The position numbers and the translations under genes are program-made. This document shows positions 13,668-22,777 of a stretch of 64,000 nucleotides of DNA, in pieces; position 1 is the first letter of the stretch; each line of letters starts with the position of its first letter. The notes under the pieces are model-generated. The model saw only the letters and a program-made list of their open reading frames with translations. It did no database searches and had not been told where the DNA came from. Source of the stretch: Bacteroidetes bacterium 41-46 (lineage in GTDB: Bacteria > Bacteroidota > Bacteroidia > Bacteroidales > UBA932); the NCBI GenBank assembly GCA_001897515.1, contig MKTA01000033.1:1-64000 (forward strand). The letters run 5' to 3'.

Positions 13668-15172
13668 ATAGCATCTGCCTCTCCCTCTAACTGAGCGGAT
13701 TTTGCTTTATATACAAATCTCCCATCTCTTTTTTGCAGGACAATGTCCATCTCTACCCATTTATTAGATTTGAAATTATATACTTTATACTCACCGCTGG
13801 TTAAATTGTCCAGCCTGAAGATTGCCTTTCCATTTCCCGATTCATCTATGTGATAATCATCTCCAAAGTATCTTCTCTCCTTTCTTTCACCTACTTTCCA
13901 ACCTCTGCCTTTTAGTCTCTCCGTTTCAATTATAACTCTTCTCTCTCCGGGAATCATCAGGTAATCATATATAGCGTAAAAGGTATCCTCAGCCAGCTCT
14001 TTCAAATTATCAACGGATACCCACTCTCCCTCAGGATTCTCTTTATAGAATGTATATGGTGTCTCAAATGTTATTGCAAGTGTGTTTTCACCAAATCTGT
14101 CCCATATCCAGCCCTCTGCATACCTGGATGCTACTGCTGAAAATTGTTCATCCTCCTCTCTGTAATACCTTCTGTCGTCCATTGTAAGAGCCGATAGCAG
14201 AAGCTGTCTGTCCAGAAACCTCTCTGTTGTGGACTCCGCTGTATGGATCCAGTATGAAGCAGAGTTTGCTATCTGAGAATGCATATTGAGTAGTATATCA
14301 AGTGGCTTCTTTGATGTTACATTCTCCAGAGCCGCTTTAAGAGCTTTGACTTCAGGCATTGTCATAGAGTCAGGCCTATCCCAGTTTATCTCAATATTAA
14401 CTCCCGTTGATGTTGAACGTGAGTATCCGCCGTAAACCCCGTCAGGATTTATAAATGGGACTATGTAAATTATTGAGTTTTTTCTAAGATCTTGTGCTTC
14501 AGGTCTGTCAGATAAAATATAGTCGGTCAGTGCCTCCAGATGCCAACTCGCAGGTTGTTCACTGGGATGGGAGCGGCCATGTATCCAGACTCTCTTTTTA
14601 TTCTCATCTGAAAAAATTGTATCTGTTACAGTAAGCATATCAATTGGCAGATTATTGCTGCTTCTTCCTATCTCCTCTCTTTTAACGAACTTGTTAGCCG
14701 ACCACTCCTCAAGTTTCATTATATGCCTGCTATATGTATATGGCCAGAAATGAGAGATATAAACAGTATCCTTCTCAAATCTCTTTGCAATTAAACCTTT
14801 TTCAGGATTTTCCGACTTGGTAAATCTGAAAAATGAGACTCCGTCATAGCTGTAAAATGGCCTTAAAGCCTCAGTGTTCTTAATCTCTAGATAGACCATT
14901 TTATCTTTCACTCCATCCATTCTAAAGTAGTACCACCTTGCACTTGGACGAAGTGCTGTATCTATGGGATTAAAAGGATCAAACCTTGAATTAACCTGGT
15001 AAGAGATGTGAAGAGTAGTGTCGCCAGCTCTTTTGCTGAACAGAACTGAGTCAATCAGCTTGACTTCGCCTAGGCTGCCTGATTCAAAACCAGAAGAGAA
15101 TCTGATTTGTGCAAAAATATCACCGCTGCACAATAATATTGGCAGCAGTAAAGTTAAAATACCCTTTATCAT
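13649..15172 (-). CDS. M14-family zinc carboxypeptidase, secreted
   Basis: This 507-residue protein has a signal peptide (MIKGILTLLLPILLCSGDIF, cleavage near AQ22) and a peptidase M14 core. Zinc ligands are visible in GRSHPSEQPASWHLEAL (H-x-x-E), with the third His in LLNMHSQ. NPDGVYGGYSR with NWDRP gives the substrate-binding residues. The catalytic Glu is probably in ITFETPY. It should trim C-terminal residues from peptides in the periplasm or outside the cell. It is transcribed toward the tRNA gene and has no clear operon partner. Confidence 0.9.
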   Translation of the reverse strand: MIKGILTLLLPILLCSGDIFAQIRFSSGFESGSLGEVKLIDSVLFSKRAGDTTLHISYQVNSRFDPFNPIDTALRPSARWYYFRMDGVKDKMVYLEIKNTEALRPFYSYDGVSFFRFTKSENPEKGLIAKRFEKDTVYISHFWPYTYSRHIMKLEEWSANKFVKREEIGRSSNNLPIDMLTVTDTIFSDENKKRVWIHGRSHPSEQPASWHLEALTDYILSDRPEAQDLRKNSIIYIVPFINPDGVYGGYSRSTSTGVNIEINWDRPDSMTMPEVKALKAALENVTSKKPLDILLNMHSQIANSASYWIHTAESTTERFLDRQLLLSALTMDDRRYYREEDEQFSAVASRYAEGWIWDRFGENTLAITFETPYTFYKENPEGEWVSVDNLKELAEDTFYAIYDYLMIPGERRVIIETERLKGRGWKVGERKERRYFGDDYHIDESGNGKAIFRLDNLTSGEYKVYNFKSNKWVEMDIVLQKRDGRFVYKAKSAQLEGEADAILLIKQ

Positions 15173-15192
15173 TATCTTATTCTCAGTTGGGT

Positions 15193-15348
15193 CTAAAGGT
15201 CAGTGGCTTTTACCTTCACCACTTTTCCTCTGTTTGAAAAGGCTAGTTCCGAATTGTTTTTTTTCTTTTCCTGAATGAGTCTGTGAAAAGCGAGGTTTAA
15301 ACCATTGAGTATGCTCTGTCGTAGCTCTTTAGTCTCCAGTTCGCTCAT
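15193..15348 (-). CDS. small partner protein of the zeta-like kinase
   Basis: This 51-codon frame (ATG at 15346-15348, TAG at 15193-15195) reads MSELETKELRQSILNGLNLA, then EKKKNNSELAFSNRGKVVKV. The pattern (ELR..I..GL..A..RLI.EKK.N...L..S..GK.V.V.A..L) is conserved beside COG4185 zeta-like genes in my recollection. It overlaps the 3' end of the kinase gene by 20 bases. It could be an antitoxin-like regulator, but its function is unproven. Confidence 0.65.
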   Translation of the reverse strand: MSELETKELRQSILNGLNLAFHRLIQEKKKNNSELAFSNRGKVVKVKATDL

Positions 15349-15910
15349 AATTAATTAGTTTGTTGTAGGTGGTTTTGTTGTAAATCTTAGGTTCCATACT
15401 CTTTCCGCCCTCAGCTATAAGCTCTTGCGGAATTGTAGAGTTATTTATTATCATCCAGTATTCACATAGTGGAATATAAAGCGAAAATAAGTTTTTTATT
15501 CCAATATCGTACCTTCTTCTTATGGTTTTTTCTTCAATATTGTGGCCGCCTGATGCTACCCTCATCTTAACTCTCTCAACGGCAAGGTTTGGCATAGATA
15601 GCCAGAAAAAAAGTAATGTGACTTTATAACCTCTCTCTTGTGCGTACCTGATGATTTTAGCATAAATCTTAGTGGCCAGCGTTGTTTCAATCGCAAAATC
15701 CGTGCCGTTGGCCATTAAGTTGCTTATCCTCTCAATCATTATCTTCCCTGCTTGAATTGAGACACTTTCTGGCTTAAATGGAGATATACCTCTGGCGATT
15801 TCATCTGCATTGACAAACTCCCTGCAATCCAGCATTTCCGGTAAAATTGTATATGATGCAGTAGTTTTTCCGGCACCGTTGCACCCTGAAATTATATAAA
15901 GTTTGGGCAT
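15329..15910 (-). CDS. zeta-toxin-like P-loop kinase (COG4185)
   Basis: This 193-residue protein has the Walker A motif SGCNGAGKTT at residues 8-17, FVNADEIARGISPF, a conserved FAIETTLATK and a lid Arg segment (MRVASGGHNIEEKTIRRRYD). These are the hallmarks of chromosomal zeta-like NTPases, whose characterised members phosphorylate small metabolites or nucleotide sugars. It overlaps the small gene at 15193-15348, so the pair is likely co-expressed. Toxicity is not shown by the sequence. Confidence 0.85.
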   Translation of the reverse strand: MPKLYIISGCNGAGKTTASYTILPEMLDCREFVNADEIARGISPFKPESVSIQAGKIMIERISNLMANGTDFAIETTLATKIYAKIIRYAQERGYKVTLLFFWLSMPNLAVERVKMRVASGGHNIEEKTIRRRYDIGIKNLFSLYIPLCEYWMIINNSTIPQELIAEGGKSMEPKIYNKTTYNKLINYERTGD

Positions 15911-15942
15911 AGGGATAGATTAATACTATTAACCAAATATAG

Positions 15943-16632
15943 CTATTTTTTTCCTGATGCTCCGTATGCAAAGAGTGCGAAGTCACCTAAACAGGGATCT
16001 CCGGGGAAGATAGCCTTCAGATAATCTGTTATCTCTGTAGCAGTAGTAATATCGGAGCTTTTCCTTTGTGTAATACCCATTTCAAGGGCCATCCTGTGAA
16101 CATGCACATCAAGGGGGATTATCAGTGATTCAGGGGAAATGTTTTTCCAAACTCCCAGATCAACTTTACCGTCACTCCTTACCATCCATCGTCTGAACAT
16201 ATGAATCTTTTTGTTGGCAGCCTTAGGATTTTTCTTGCGTCCAAAAATGCGCTCTCTGTACTCTTCTGGTTCAAGCATCTCCAGAGAGCTGTTTCCTGAA
16301 TAATACTCCTTAAGATTCTTAAGAATCGTGGATATTTCACTCCATTTAATGGTTCTGTGAAGAGATGTGTGGTCAGATCTGTAGTTTCCAGCCATAACAT
16401 AGTGATAAGGTCTCCACTCCATCTCATCCATCAGTTTGTTGCAATCCCTTACAATCATCTCTCTTCTGCCCCAGGCGAGATGTGCGCATAGTATCCCGGA
16501 GATCTCAATATCCATAAGAGAGGCCTTCCCCTTTAACCAAAGATCCTTAAAGTGTCTGGGGAAAATTATTGGATCATATTTAAAGTAATCTGTATGGTTG
16601 TATTTCTCAGCTAACTCCTGAAGGCTGTTCAT
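15943..16632 (-). CDS. TIGR02757 (DUF2400) family protein
   Basis: This 229-residue protein contains the family motifs DPIIFPRHF, DIEISGILCAHLAWGRREMI, MFRRWMVRSDGKVDLGVWK and LIIPLDVHVHRMALEMGI, plus GDFALFAYG near the end. The helical arrangement with an HhH-like GDFALF region resembles a DNA-glycosylase-like fold, but its activity is unknown to me. It is transcribed leftward from a promoter shared with the divergent BlaI gene. Confidence 0.88.
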   Translation of the reverse strand: MNSLQELAEKYNHTDYFKYDPIIFPRHFKDLWLKGKASLMDIEISGILCAHLAWGRREMIVRDCNKLMDEMEWRPYHYVMAGNYRSDHTSLHRTIKWSEISTILKNLKEYYSGNSSLEMLEPEEYRERIFGRKKNPKAANKKIHMFRRWMVRSDGKVDLGVWKNISPESLIIPLDVHVHRMALEMGITQRKSSDITTATEITDYLKAIFPGDPCLGDFALFAYGASGKK

Positions 16633-16657
16633 ATGAGTCTCCTTTTTTTACTGTCTG

Positions 16658-16665
16658 CAAAGATA
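16658..16665 (-). promoter_or_regulatory. -7 promoter box upstream of the TIGR02757 gene
   Basis: TATCTTTG on the leftward strand matches TAnnTTTG and lies 26 bases before the start codon. No good -33 box is visible at the usual distance. Confidence 0.45.
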
Positions 16666-16703
16666 ACATCTTATTCTTAATGATTTACTGGCACAAAATT
16701 TGC

Positions 16704-16739
16704 AACTAAATATTTAGTTAAGCAACTATTAAATTAGTT
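16704..16739. promoter_or_regulatory. tandem 16-bp operators for the BlaI-type repressor
   Basis: A perfect 16-bp palindrome AACTAAATATTTAGTT at 16704-16719 is followed exactly 20 bases later by a second dyad AACTATTAAATTAGTT at 16724-16739, sharing the AACTA/TAGTT arms. They lie between a TTTG at 16699-16702 and the BlaI start codon at 16745. This is the expected autoregulatory site of a dimeric BlaI/MecI repressor. Confidence 0.7.
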
Positions 16740-16744
16740 TAAAA

Positions 16745-17122
16745 ATGGATAAGAAAAAAGTAAAAGAGCTGACAAGGGCAGAGTTGCAAATTATGCAACT
16801 GCTTTGGGATAAGGAGAGCGCATACGTTAACGATCTCCTTGAAGAGATGCCGGAACCTAAACCGGCGTACAATACTGTCTCCACTATTGTTAGAATACTT
16901 GAGAAAAAAGGGTTTGTTTCACATGAATCCCATGGGAACACTCATAAGTACTTCCCTGTAGTTGATAAAGATTCTTATCTGAACTCGTTAATGCATGGAA
17001 TAGTAAACTCCTTTTTTTCCGGATCTGTTGCGAATATGGTCTCCTTCTTGTCTAAAAAGGAGCAGTTATCAGTTGAAGAGGCTGATAAACTAATAAAAAT
17101 TATTAAGAAAAAAAGTAGTTAA
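16745..17122 (+). CDS. BlaI/MecI-family winged-helix repressor
   Basis: This 125-residue protein has the canonical family pattern: LTRAELQIMQLLWDKE, YNTVSTIVRILEKKGFVSHE (recognition helix and wing) and a C-terminal dimer region ending IIKIIKKKSS. It represses its own operon until its membrane sensor triggers cleavage. The sensor gene follows after 2 bases. In Bacteroidota such pairs often control genes unrelated to beta-lactamase, and no beta-lactamase gene is present here. Confidence 0.92.
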   Translation: MDKKKVKELTRAELQIMQLLWDKESAYVNDLLEEMPEPKPAYNTVSTIVRILEKKGFVSHESHGNTHKYFPVVDKDSYLNSLMHGIVNSFFSGSVANMVSFLSKKEQLSVEEADKLIKIIKKKSS

Positions 17123-17124
17123 TC

Positions 17125-18399
17125 ATGAATGCTTTAATAAGCTATATGGCTGAATCGCTAGTTTGCGGAGCCGTGTTTCTTCTGCTGTTCAGATTGATTT
17201 TTTCAAAGGAGAATAACTATTCATTTCAAAGAGTATCAATACTCGTATCATCGCTCCTGGCAACAATTTTTCCACTTATCAGTATTCCGGTTTCAAACGC
17301 TGTTGTTCCCGGATATCTTTTAAATCCGGCATATGTAATCAGCGATTATTCCTCAAGTCTGACAACAGAGATGAGTGGACCCAAGCTAATGAGCTACTCT
17401 TTTTTATTTTTTGGATTAATATCGTTGTTTTTTGTTTCCAAATACCTGATTGAACTCGTAAAGATATTTATACTCCAGAGTAGATCTGAAATTGTTTTCA
17501 AATCAAAATCGTACTCAATTTACAAGCAGAAAGAGATAGATACGCCATTCTCTTTTGGTAAATTGATATTCTTGCCAGATACATTTAACTCCAATGATAG
17601 GGAGATGATTGTCAGGCACGAATTATCTCACATAAAAAGAAATCATACTGCAGATATTATTTTTATGAACCTTCTGATTTCTGTTCAGTGGTTTAATCCT
17701 TTTATGTATATACTCAAATCTAAACTAATTGAGATTCATGAGTTTCAGGCAGATATGGATGTTCTAAATTATGGAGCAGACATATCAGAGTACCAAGAGC
17801 TAATCTTTTTATCCCAATTTTCTTCAGCCCCGGATATATCAAACAGCCTCCACAAGTCATTAACTTTTAAAAGATTTATTAAAATGGAAAATCTTAAACA
17901 ATCAAAAGTGGGAGCCAGGCTTATTGCCTTGTTCTCTGTTGCCGCTCTTCTGCTGTTCTCTGTTACTTCATTTAGTAAAGCCGAAATCAAGACTCAGGAA
18001 AATGAAGTTACAATCAGTGAAGTAATGAACTCTCCTGAGGTATTGCCTCAGGATACCTCAAAAGTTATCCCTTTTACCATTGTGGATGTAAAACCAAAAT
18101 TCCAGGGGGGCGATGAATCAAATTTTACTAAATGGGTTACGAGTCAGGTTGTATATCCGGAACAGGCTAAAAAAGAGGGTGTTCAGGGTAGGGTTATTGT
18201 TCAGTTTTTACTTTCCGAAAAGGGGAAGGTAGAGAATGTAAAAATAGTTAAAGGAGTCCATGATCTCCTGGATAAGGAGGCATATAGAATTGTATCTCAG
18301 TCACCTGAATGGGAGCCTGCACTACACCAGGGTAAACCGGTAAGTGTCAGATATACATTTCCTGTGGTATTCAAGCTTGGAGATAAAAAGAAGGAGTAA
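17125..18399 (+). CDS. BlaR1-like M56 metallopeptidase with C-terminal TonB domain
   Basis: This 424-residue protein has four membrane segments in the first 290 residues. The zinc motif HELSH is at 165-169, with E206 in EFQAD as the likely third ligand. After the last membrane segment (about 265-285) a periplasmic TonB C-terminal domain occupies 330-424 (PKFQGGDESNFTKWV, YPEQAKKEGVQGRVIVQF). The penicillin-sensor domain of true BlaR1 is absent, so the inducing signal must differ. Confidence 0.9.
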   Translation: MNALISYMAESLVCGAVFLLLFRLIFSKENNYSFQRVSILVSSLLATIFPLISIPVSNAVVPGYLLNPAYVISDYSSSLTTEMSGPKLMSYSFLFFGLISLFFVSKYLIELVKIFILQSRSEIVFKSKSYSIYKQKEIDTPFSFGKLIFLPDTFNSNDREMIVRHELSHIKRNHTADIIFMNLLISVQWFNPFMYILKSKLIEIHEFQADMDVLNYGADISEYQELIFLSQFSSAPDISNSLHKSLTFKRFIKMENLKQSKVGARLIALFSVAALLLFSVTSFSKAEIKTQENEVTISEVMNSPEVLPQDTSKVIPFTIVDVKPKFQGGDESNFTKWVTSQVVYPEQAKKEGVQGRVIVQFLLSEKGKVENVKIVKGVHDLLDKEAYRIVSQSPEWEPALHQGKPVSVRYTFPVVFKLGDKKKE

Positions 18400-18420
18400 G
18401 TTTCCTGTCAGAAAACTAAA

Positions 18421-18453
18421 AAAACCATCTGAGTCATTCAGATGGTTTTTTTT
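18421..18453. terminator. bidirectional terminator between BlaR-like gene and L31 gene
   Basis: AACCATCTGA at 18423-18432 pairs perfectly with TCAGATGGTT at 18438-18447. A T-tract follows on the + strand and an A-tract precedes the stem, so it can serve both convergent genes. Confidence 0.85.
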
Positions 18454-18476
18454 AGTGTGTGTACTTTATGGACAAA

Positions 18477-18728
18477 TTACTTTTGTGCCTTTTTGTATCT
18501 GTTGAGGAATTTATCAACACGACCGGCTGTATCAACCAGTTTCATCTTACCTGTATAGAATGGATGTGAAGTATTTGAAATCTCCACCTTAATTACAGGG
18601 TATTCAACTCCCTCGTGTTCAATTGTCTCTCTTGTATTTGCACACGAGCGTGTGATAAATACATGGTCATTTGACATATCCTTGAAAGCTACAAGACGGT
18701 AGGTTTCGGGATGTATTCCTTTTTTCAT
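18477..18728 (-). CDS. rpmE2: 50S ribosomal protein L31 type B
   Basis: This 83-residue protein begins [20 protein letters not shown], with SHPFYTGK and [15 protein letters not shown] near the end. This is the longer type B form, which lacks the zinc-binding CxxC of type A L31. The type B form is the usual one in Bacteroidota. Confidence 0.96.
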   Translation of the reverse strand: MKKGIHPETYRLVAFKDMSNDHVFITRSCANTRETIEHEGVEYPVIKVEISNTSHPFYTGKMKLVDTAGRVDKFLNRYKKAQK

Positions 18729-18757
18729 TACTATTGTTGTTAATTATTATGGGGTTG

Positions 18758-18791
18758 CAAAAGTACAAATATTTATTTTACTGTGCAAAAA
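18758..18791 (-). promoter_or_regulatory. Bacteroidetes-type promoter for the L31 gene
   Basis: On the leftward strand TTTTTG (18791-18786) is separated by 20 bases from TACTTTTG (18765-18758). The start codon follows about 30 bases later. Spacing and both boxes fit the phylum consensus. Confidence 0.75.
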
Positions 18792-18792
18792 T

Positions 18793-19545
18793 TTAATCTC
18801 TGCTGCCTGCGAATTTAGCAAGTAATTTAAGAATTTCAAGGTAGAGCCATATTAGGGTTACCATTAGGCCGAAGGCTCCGTACCACTCCATATATTTAGG
18901 TGCACCTGCCTCCGAGGCTCTCTCAATAAAGTTAAAATCCATCATGAGACTGAATGCTGCAACACCTACTATTACTAAACTAATTCCGATACTTAACGGA
19001 CCACTGTTGTGAAGCATTACCAGGTTTACACCAAACAGGGAGAGAATAATATTAACTATGTAGTAAAGTGCAACAGCACCTACGGCAGCAGTAATAATTT
19101 TAGTAAACTTCTCGTTAACTTTTATTAGTCTGCTCCTGTAAAGGAGGAACATAACAAAGGCAGTCATCATAGTGAGCAATACAGCATTCATAACAATACC
19201 GGGAGCTGTTTCGGCAAATGCCGCATTAAACATTGCCGAGATTGCACCAAGGAACAGACCCTCCAATACTGCATATACAGGAGCGAGATATTGAGCAAAA
19301 TTGGGCTTAAATGATATAATCATAGCAACAACAAACCCTCCAATAAGACCACCCCACATCCATGGCTGAATTGATGATGGATTTATAGACTCATTAAATA
19401 TTTTCCATGTATATGCTGCACCAGCAAATACAATTAATGCAAGCACAATTGACTTCAGTGCAGTTCCCTTTACTGTCATTGTTCCTGAAGCGTCCAACGA
19501 TGCCTCTCTTCTAAAAATCTTTTCGCTTAAAACCGGATTAGACAT
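18793..19545 (-). CDS. Bax inhibitor-1/YccA-family membrane protein
   Basis: I use ATG at 19543-19545 (MSNPVLSEKIFRREASLDAS), giving 250 residues. A longer frame would overlap the upstream gene and adds no conserved sequence. There are seven hydrophobic segments, an SMMDFNFIERASEAGAPKYMEWYGAFG-type loop typical of the family, and an acidic residue pair near the C-terminal helix. Related proteins are pH-sensitive calcium channels. It lies 25 bases downstream of the NamZ-like gene. Confidence 0.88.
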   Translation of the reverse strand: MSNPVLSEKIFRREASLDASGTMTVKGTALKSIVLALIVFAGAAYTWKIFNESINPSSIQPWMWGGLIGGFVVAMIISFKPNFAQYLAPVYAVLEGLFLGAISAMFNAAFAETAPGIVMNAVLLTMMTAFVMFLLYRSRLIKVNEKFTKIITAAVGAVALYYIVNIILSLFGVNLVMLHNSGPLSIGISLVIVGVAAFSLMMDFNFIERASEAGAPKYMEWYGAFGLMVTLIWLYLEILKLLAKFAGSRD

Positions 19546-19570
19546 ATTACTCTTGTGTTTTATATTCAAA

Positions 19571-20794
19571 CTATTTGCACCTGAAAAGCTGCTCTTCATA
19601 AAGAAGCACTCTTTTAGCCTTACGTATCCACTTCTGCTCTTCATGCTTCATTTCATCCCTGATTGTCACCCAGCTCTCTCTTCCCTCCAGGTAATCAAGC
19701 AATACAGGATCTCCGCATAGAAGCTCTATTGCCCTTTTATCATTTCCTGCTTCGTATCTGCCGGGACGGAATGCAAACTCATTGCAGTTTTCTCGGATGA
19801 ACCTCATAATTCTCAAATTGTGTGCCAATGCATGGTACTGTCTTCCGGGAATAGGGTGAAGCTGAAACCCTGAGCATACCTGACCGGCAAATTTATGAAA
19901 CTGAGGTATAAACCTGGTCCATCTTATGTAAACACCTTGATCTGCAATTGGGTGAGACGGATCATTCCAGTTTTCACAGCCATTTTTTTTGTTAAAATCT
20001 GTCAGACTCTCTATAAAAGGAGCACCGAAAATTTCAAAAGGTCTTGTTGTGCCTCTTCCTTCACTGACATTGGTACCCTCCCAAAGACACTGTCCGCTGT
20101 AAAAATGGCAGGTAAAGAGGCCCGGAATATTTGGAGATGGCGGGATGCTCCAGGGCAATAGCTCTCTGTTAACAGGCTCTGCAAGATATGAGATAATATG
20201 TAAAGGAAATTTGCCGTTAAGTTCTGTGTAGAAGAGGTTTGCCAACTCTCCGAGTGTAAGACCGTGTCTGTGTACAATCCCGGTTTCACCTATAAATGAT
20301 GAGTACCCTTCCTTTAGCATTGTACCCTCTACCTGCCTTCCCATAGGATTAATTCTGTCAACAACATATACAGGCAGGTTGATAGAGTTCTCTTTAAGTG
20401 TCCTGAAGAGGTTCAGCATTGTCATAGGAAAGGTGTAGTACCTTGCTCCGGCATCCTGAATATCTATTATGAGAGCATCAATATCCTCCAGCTTCTCCTT
20501 TCTAATAGACAGGCTATCTTCACTACTGCCGTAAAGTGAGACAAATTCGCATCCAGGAGCAAGTTTGTCATAATCACTGGTTGAGTCTAGTTTTACCTGG
20601 TCCTGAAGCTCTGCAAATAGACCGTGTTCAGGGATAAACACTCTCTTAAGTTGACCTCTCTTATGCAAAGTCTCAAAAAGATACTCGCCCTTTAAAGGAT
20701 GCCATGAGGTCTGATTACAAAGCACAGCTAACCTCCCGCCTCTTAGGACAACATCTGGTTGTTCGGTTAAAGGTGTCGTTCTGAATGAAAACAT
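19571..20794 (-). CDS. DUF1343 / NamZ-like exo-beta-N-acetylmuramidase
   Basis: This 407-residue protein shows family motifs LAVLCNQTSWHP, FIPEHGLFAELQDQVKLDS, LIIDIQDAGARYYTFPMTM, VDRINPMGRQVEGTML, ETGIVHRHGLTLGELANLF and CLWEGTNVSEGRGTTRPFE. Characterised NamZ removes terminal N-acetylmuramic acid from peptidoglycan fragments. This copy has no signal peptide at its N-terminus (MFSFRTTPLTEQPDV), so it may act on recycled muropeptides in the cytoplasm. It follows glmM by 1 base, which fits a cell-wall-sugar operon. Confidence 0.85.
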   Translation of the reverse strand: MFSFRTTPLTEQPDVVLRGGRLAVLCNQTSWHPLKGEYLFETLHKRGQLKRVFIPEHGLFAELQDQVKLDSTSDYDKLAPGCEFVSLYGSSEDSLSIRKEKLEDIDALIIDIQDAGARYYTFPMTMLNLFRTLKENSINLPVYVVDRINPMGRQVEGTMLKEGYSSFIGETGIVHRHGLTLGELANLFYTELNGKFPLHIISYLAEPVNRELLPWSIPPSPNIPGLFTCHFYSGQCLWEGTNVSEGRGTTRPFEIFGAPFIESLTDFNKKNGCENWNDPSHPIADQGVYIRWTRFIPQFHKFAGQVCSGFQLHPIPGRQYHALAHNLRIMRFIRENCNEFAFRPGRYEAGNDKRAIELLCGDPVLLDYLEGRESWVTIRDEMKHEEQKWIRKAKRVLLYEEQLFRCK

Positions 20795-20795
20795 A

Positions 20796-22190
20796 TTAAG
20801 TACTCATTATTTCGTTAATTACACTTATCATTTCCCCGGCCAGTGCAGATGCTATCTCCTCAGCAGAGGCCTCTGCATAGATTCTGATAATTGGCTCTGT
20901 ATTTGACTTTCTAAGGTGTACCCATCTTTTGTCAGCGTCAAAATCAACCTTAATTCCATCTATATCAGTAACCCTGTATTTGGAGAAACGCCTCTTTACC
21001 TCTGCCAGTATTGAGTCAACATCAATAGCTGGAGAGAGTTCAATCTTATTTTTTGATATATAATAATGTGGGTAATCTGCCTTAAGCTCAGTAAGTGATT
21101 TTCTCTCTTTTGCAAGATGGCTTAAAAGAAGTGCTATTCCTATCATTGCATCTCGTCCATAGTGCAAATCAGGGACAATAACTCCACCGTTCCCCTCTCC
21201 GCCAATTACAGCTCCCACTCGCTTCATCTCAGTTACAACGTTTACTTCACCCACTGCAGAAGCATAGTATTCACAGCCTGCGTTTTCTGTTATATCTCTT
21301 AATGCTCTTGACGATGAAAGATTTGATACAGTCGGACCCTTTTTATGTCTTAGTATATAATCGGCAACGGCCACCAGAGTATATTCCTCTCCAAACGGAT
21401 TTCCATCTTCACATATTAAGGCGAGCCTGTCAACATCAGGATCGACAGATATGCCAAGATCTGCCCCCTCTCTGACGACTCTTGATGAGAGTTCTGTTAG
21501 GTGTTCTGGCAGTGGCTCAGGATTGTGGGCGAACTGTCCGGTGGGGTCGCAGTTAACCTTTATACAGCTGACTCCAAGTGCCTCAAGAAGCTGTGGCATA
21601 ATTACTCCTCCTACTGAATTAACAGCATCCACAACTACTTTGTATCCAGCTCTATAGATTGCTTCGGTGTCTACTAAAGGGTGGGAGAGTACAGCCTCAA
21701 TATGTTGTTTTGTAAAATCTTTATGGGTAATGATTCCAATCTGATCTACCTCTGAAAAACTAAATTCGCAATTCTCAGCGCACTCAAGTAGTTTTGCACC
21801 CTCTTCTGCATCCAGAAACTCTCCTCTTTCATTTAGTAGTTTTAGAGCATTCCACTGTCTGGGGTTATGAGATGCTGTTAAAATAATCCCTCCGTCAGCA
21901 TTTTCAAATGTCACAGCCATCTCCACAGTAGGGGTGGATGCAAGAGAGGCGTTGATTACATCAATTCCGCAAGCCATAAGAGTGCCACAAACCAGTTGCT
22001 CTACCATCTCTCCTGAGATCCTTGCATCTCTTCCCACAACAACCTTATATCTGTTTTTACCGGGAATTCTTTTTTTAAGCCTGAATGAGTATGCTGATAC
22101 AAACTTTACTATATCCGGCGGTGTAAGTGCCCCTCCCGGCACCCCGCCAATGGTTCCCCTTATCCCTGAAATAGATTTTATTAGCGTCAT
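20796..22190 (-). CDS. glmM: phosphoglucosamine mutase
   Basis: I use ATG at 22188-22190 (MTLIKSISGIRGTIGG), giving 464 residues. The catalytic serine lies in TASHNP (S107), the metal loop in DPDVDRLAL and the sugar loop in GGEGNGGVI; the phosphate-binding RKSNTEPIIRIYAEA closes the protein. It converts glucosamine-6-phosphate to glucosamine-1-phosphate for UDP-GlcNAc synthesis. The family also contains phosphomannomutases, so GlmM is the favoured but not the only reading. Confidence 0.85.
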   Translation of the reverse strand: MTLIKSISGIRGTIGGVPGGALTPPDIVKFVSAYSFRLKKRIPGKNRYKVVVGRDARISGEMVEQLVCGTLMACGIDVINASLASTPTVEMAVTFENADGGIILTASHNPRQWNALKLLNERGEFLDAEEGAKLLECAENCEFSFSEVDQIGIITHKDFTKQHIEAVLSHPLVDTEAIYRAGYKVVVDAVNSVGGVIMPQLLEALGVSCIKVNCDPTGQFAHNPEPLPEHLTELSSRVVREGADLGISVDPDVDRLALICEDGNPFGEEYTLVAVADYILRHKKGPTVSNLSSSRALRDITENAGCEYYASAVGEVNVVTEMKRVGAVIGGEGNGGVIVPDLHYGRDAMIGIALLLSHLAKERKSLTELKADYPHYYISKNKIELSPAIDVDSILAEVKRRFSKYRVTDIDGIKVDFDADKRWVHLRKSNTEPIIRIYAEASAEEIASALAGEMISVINEIMST

Positions 22191-22221
22191 TTTTCTAATA
22201 TTTAAATCAACCAAAGATAGC

Positions 22222-22260
22222 AAAAAAAAGAGAGCCGAAGAGAGAGTAATCTCTTCGGCT
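22222..22260 (-). terminator. terminator of the V-ATPase operon
   Basis: An 11-bp stem is formed by AGCCGAAGAGA (22233-22243) and TCTCTTCGGCT (22250-22260), with a 6-base loop. On the leftward strand eight T residues follow. It separates the V-ATPase operon from glmM. Confidence 0.88.
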
Positions 22261-22285
22261 TCGATTATTACTTTGTTTTACAGTA

Positions 22286-22759
<474 letters not shown>

Positions 22760-22777
22760 TTATTGTTGTTTTTATTA

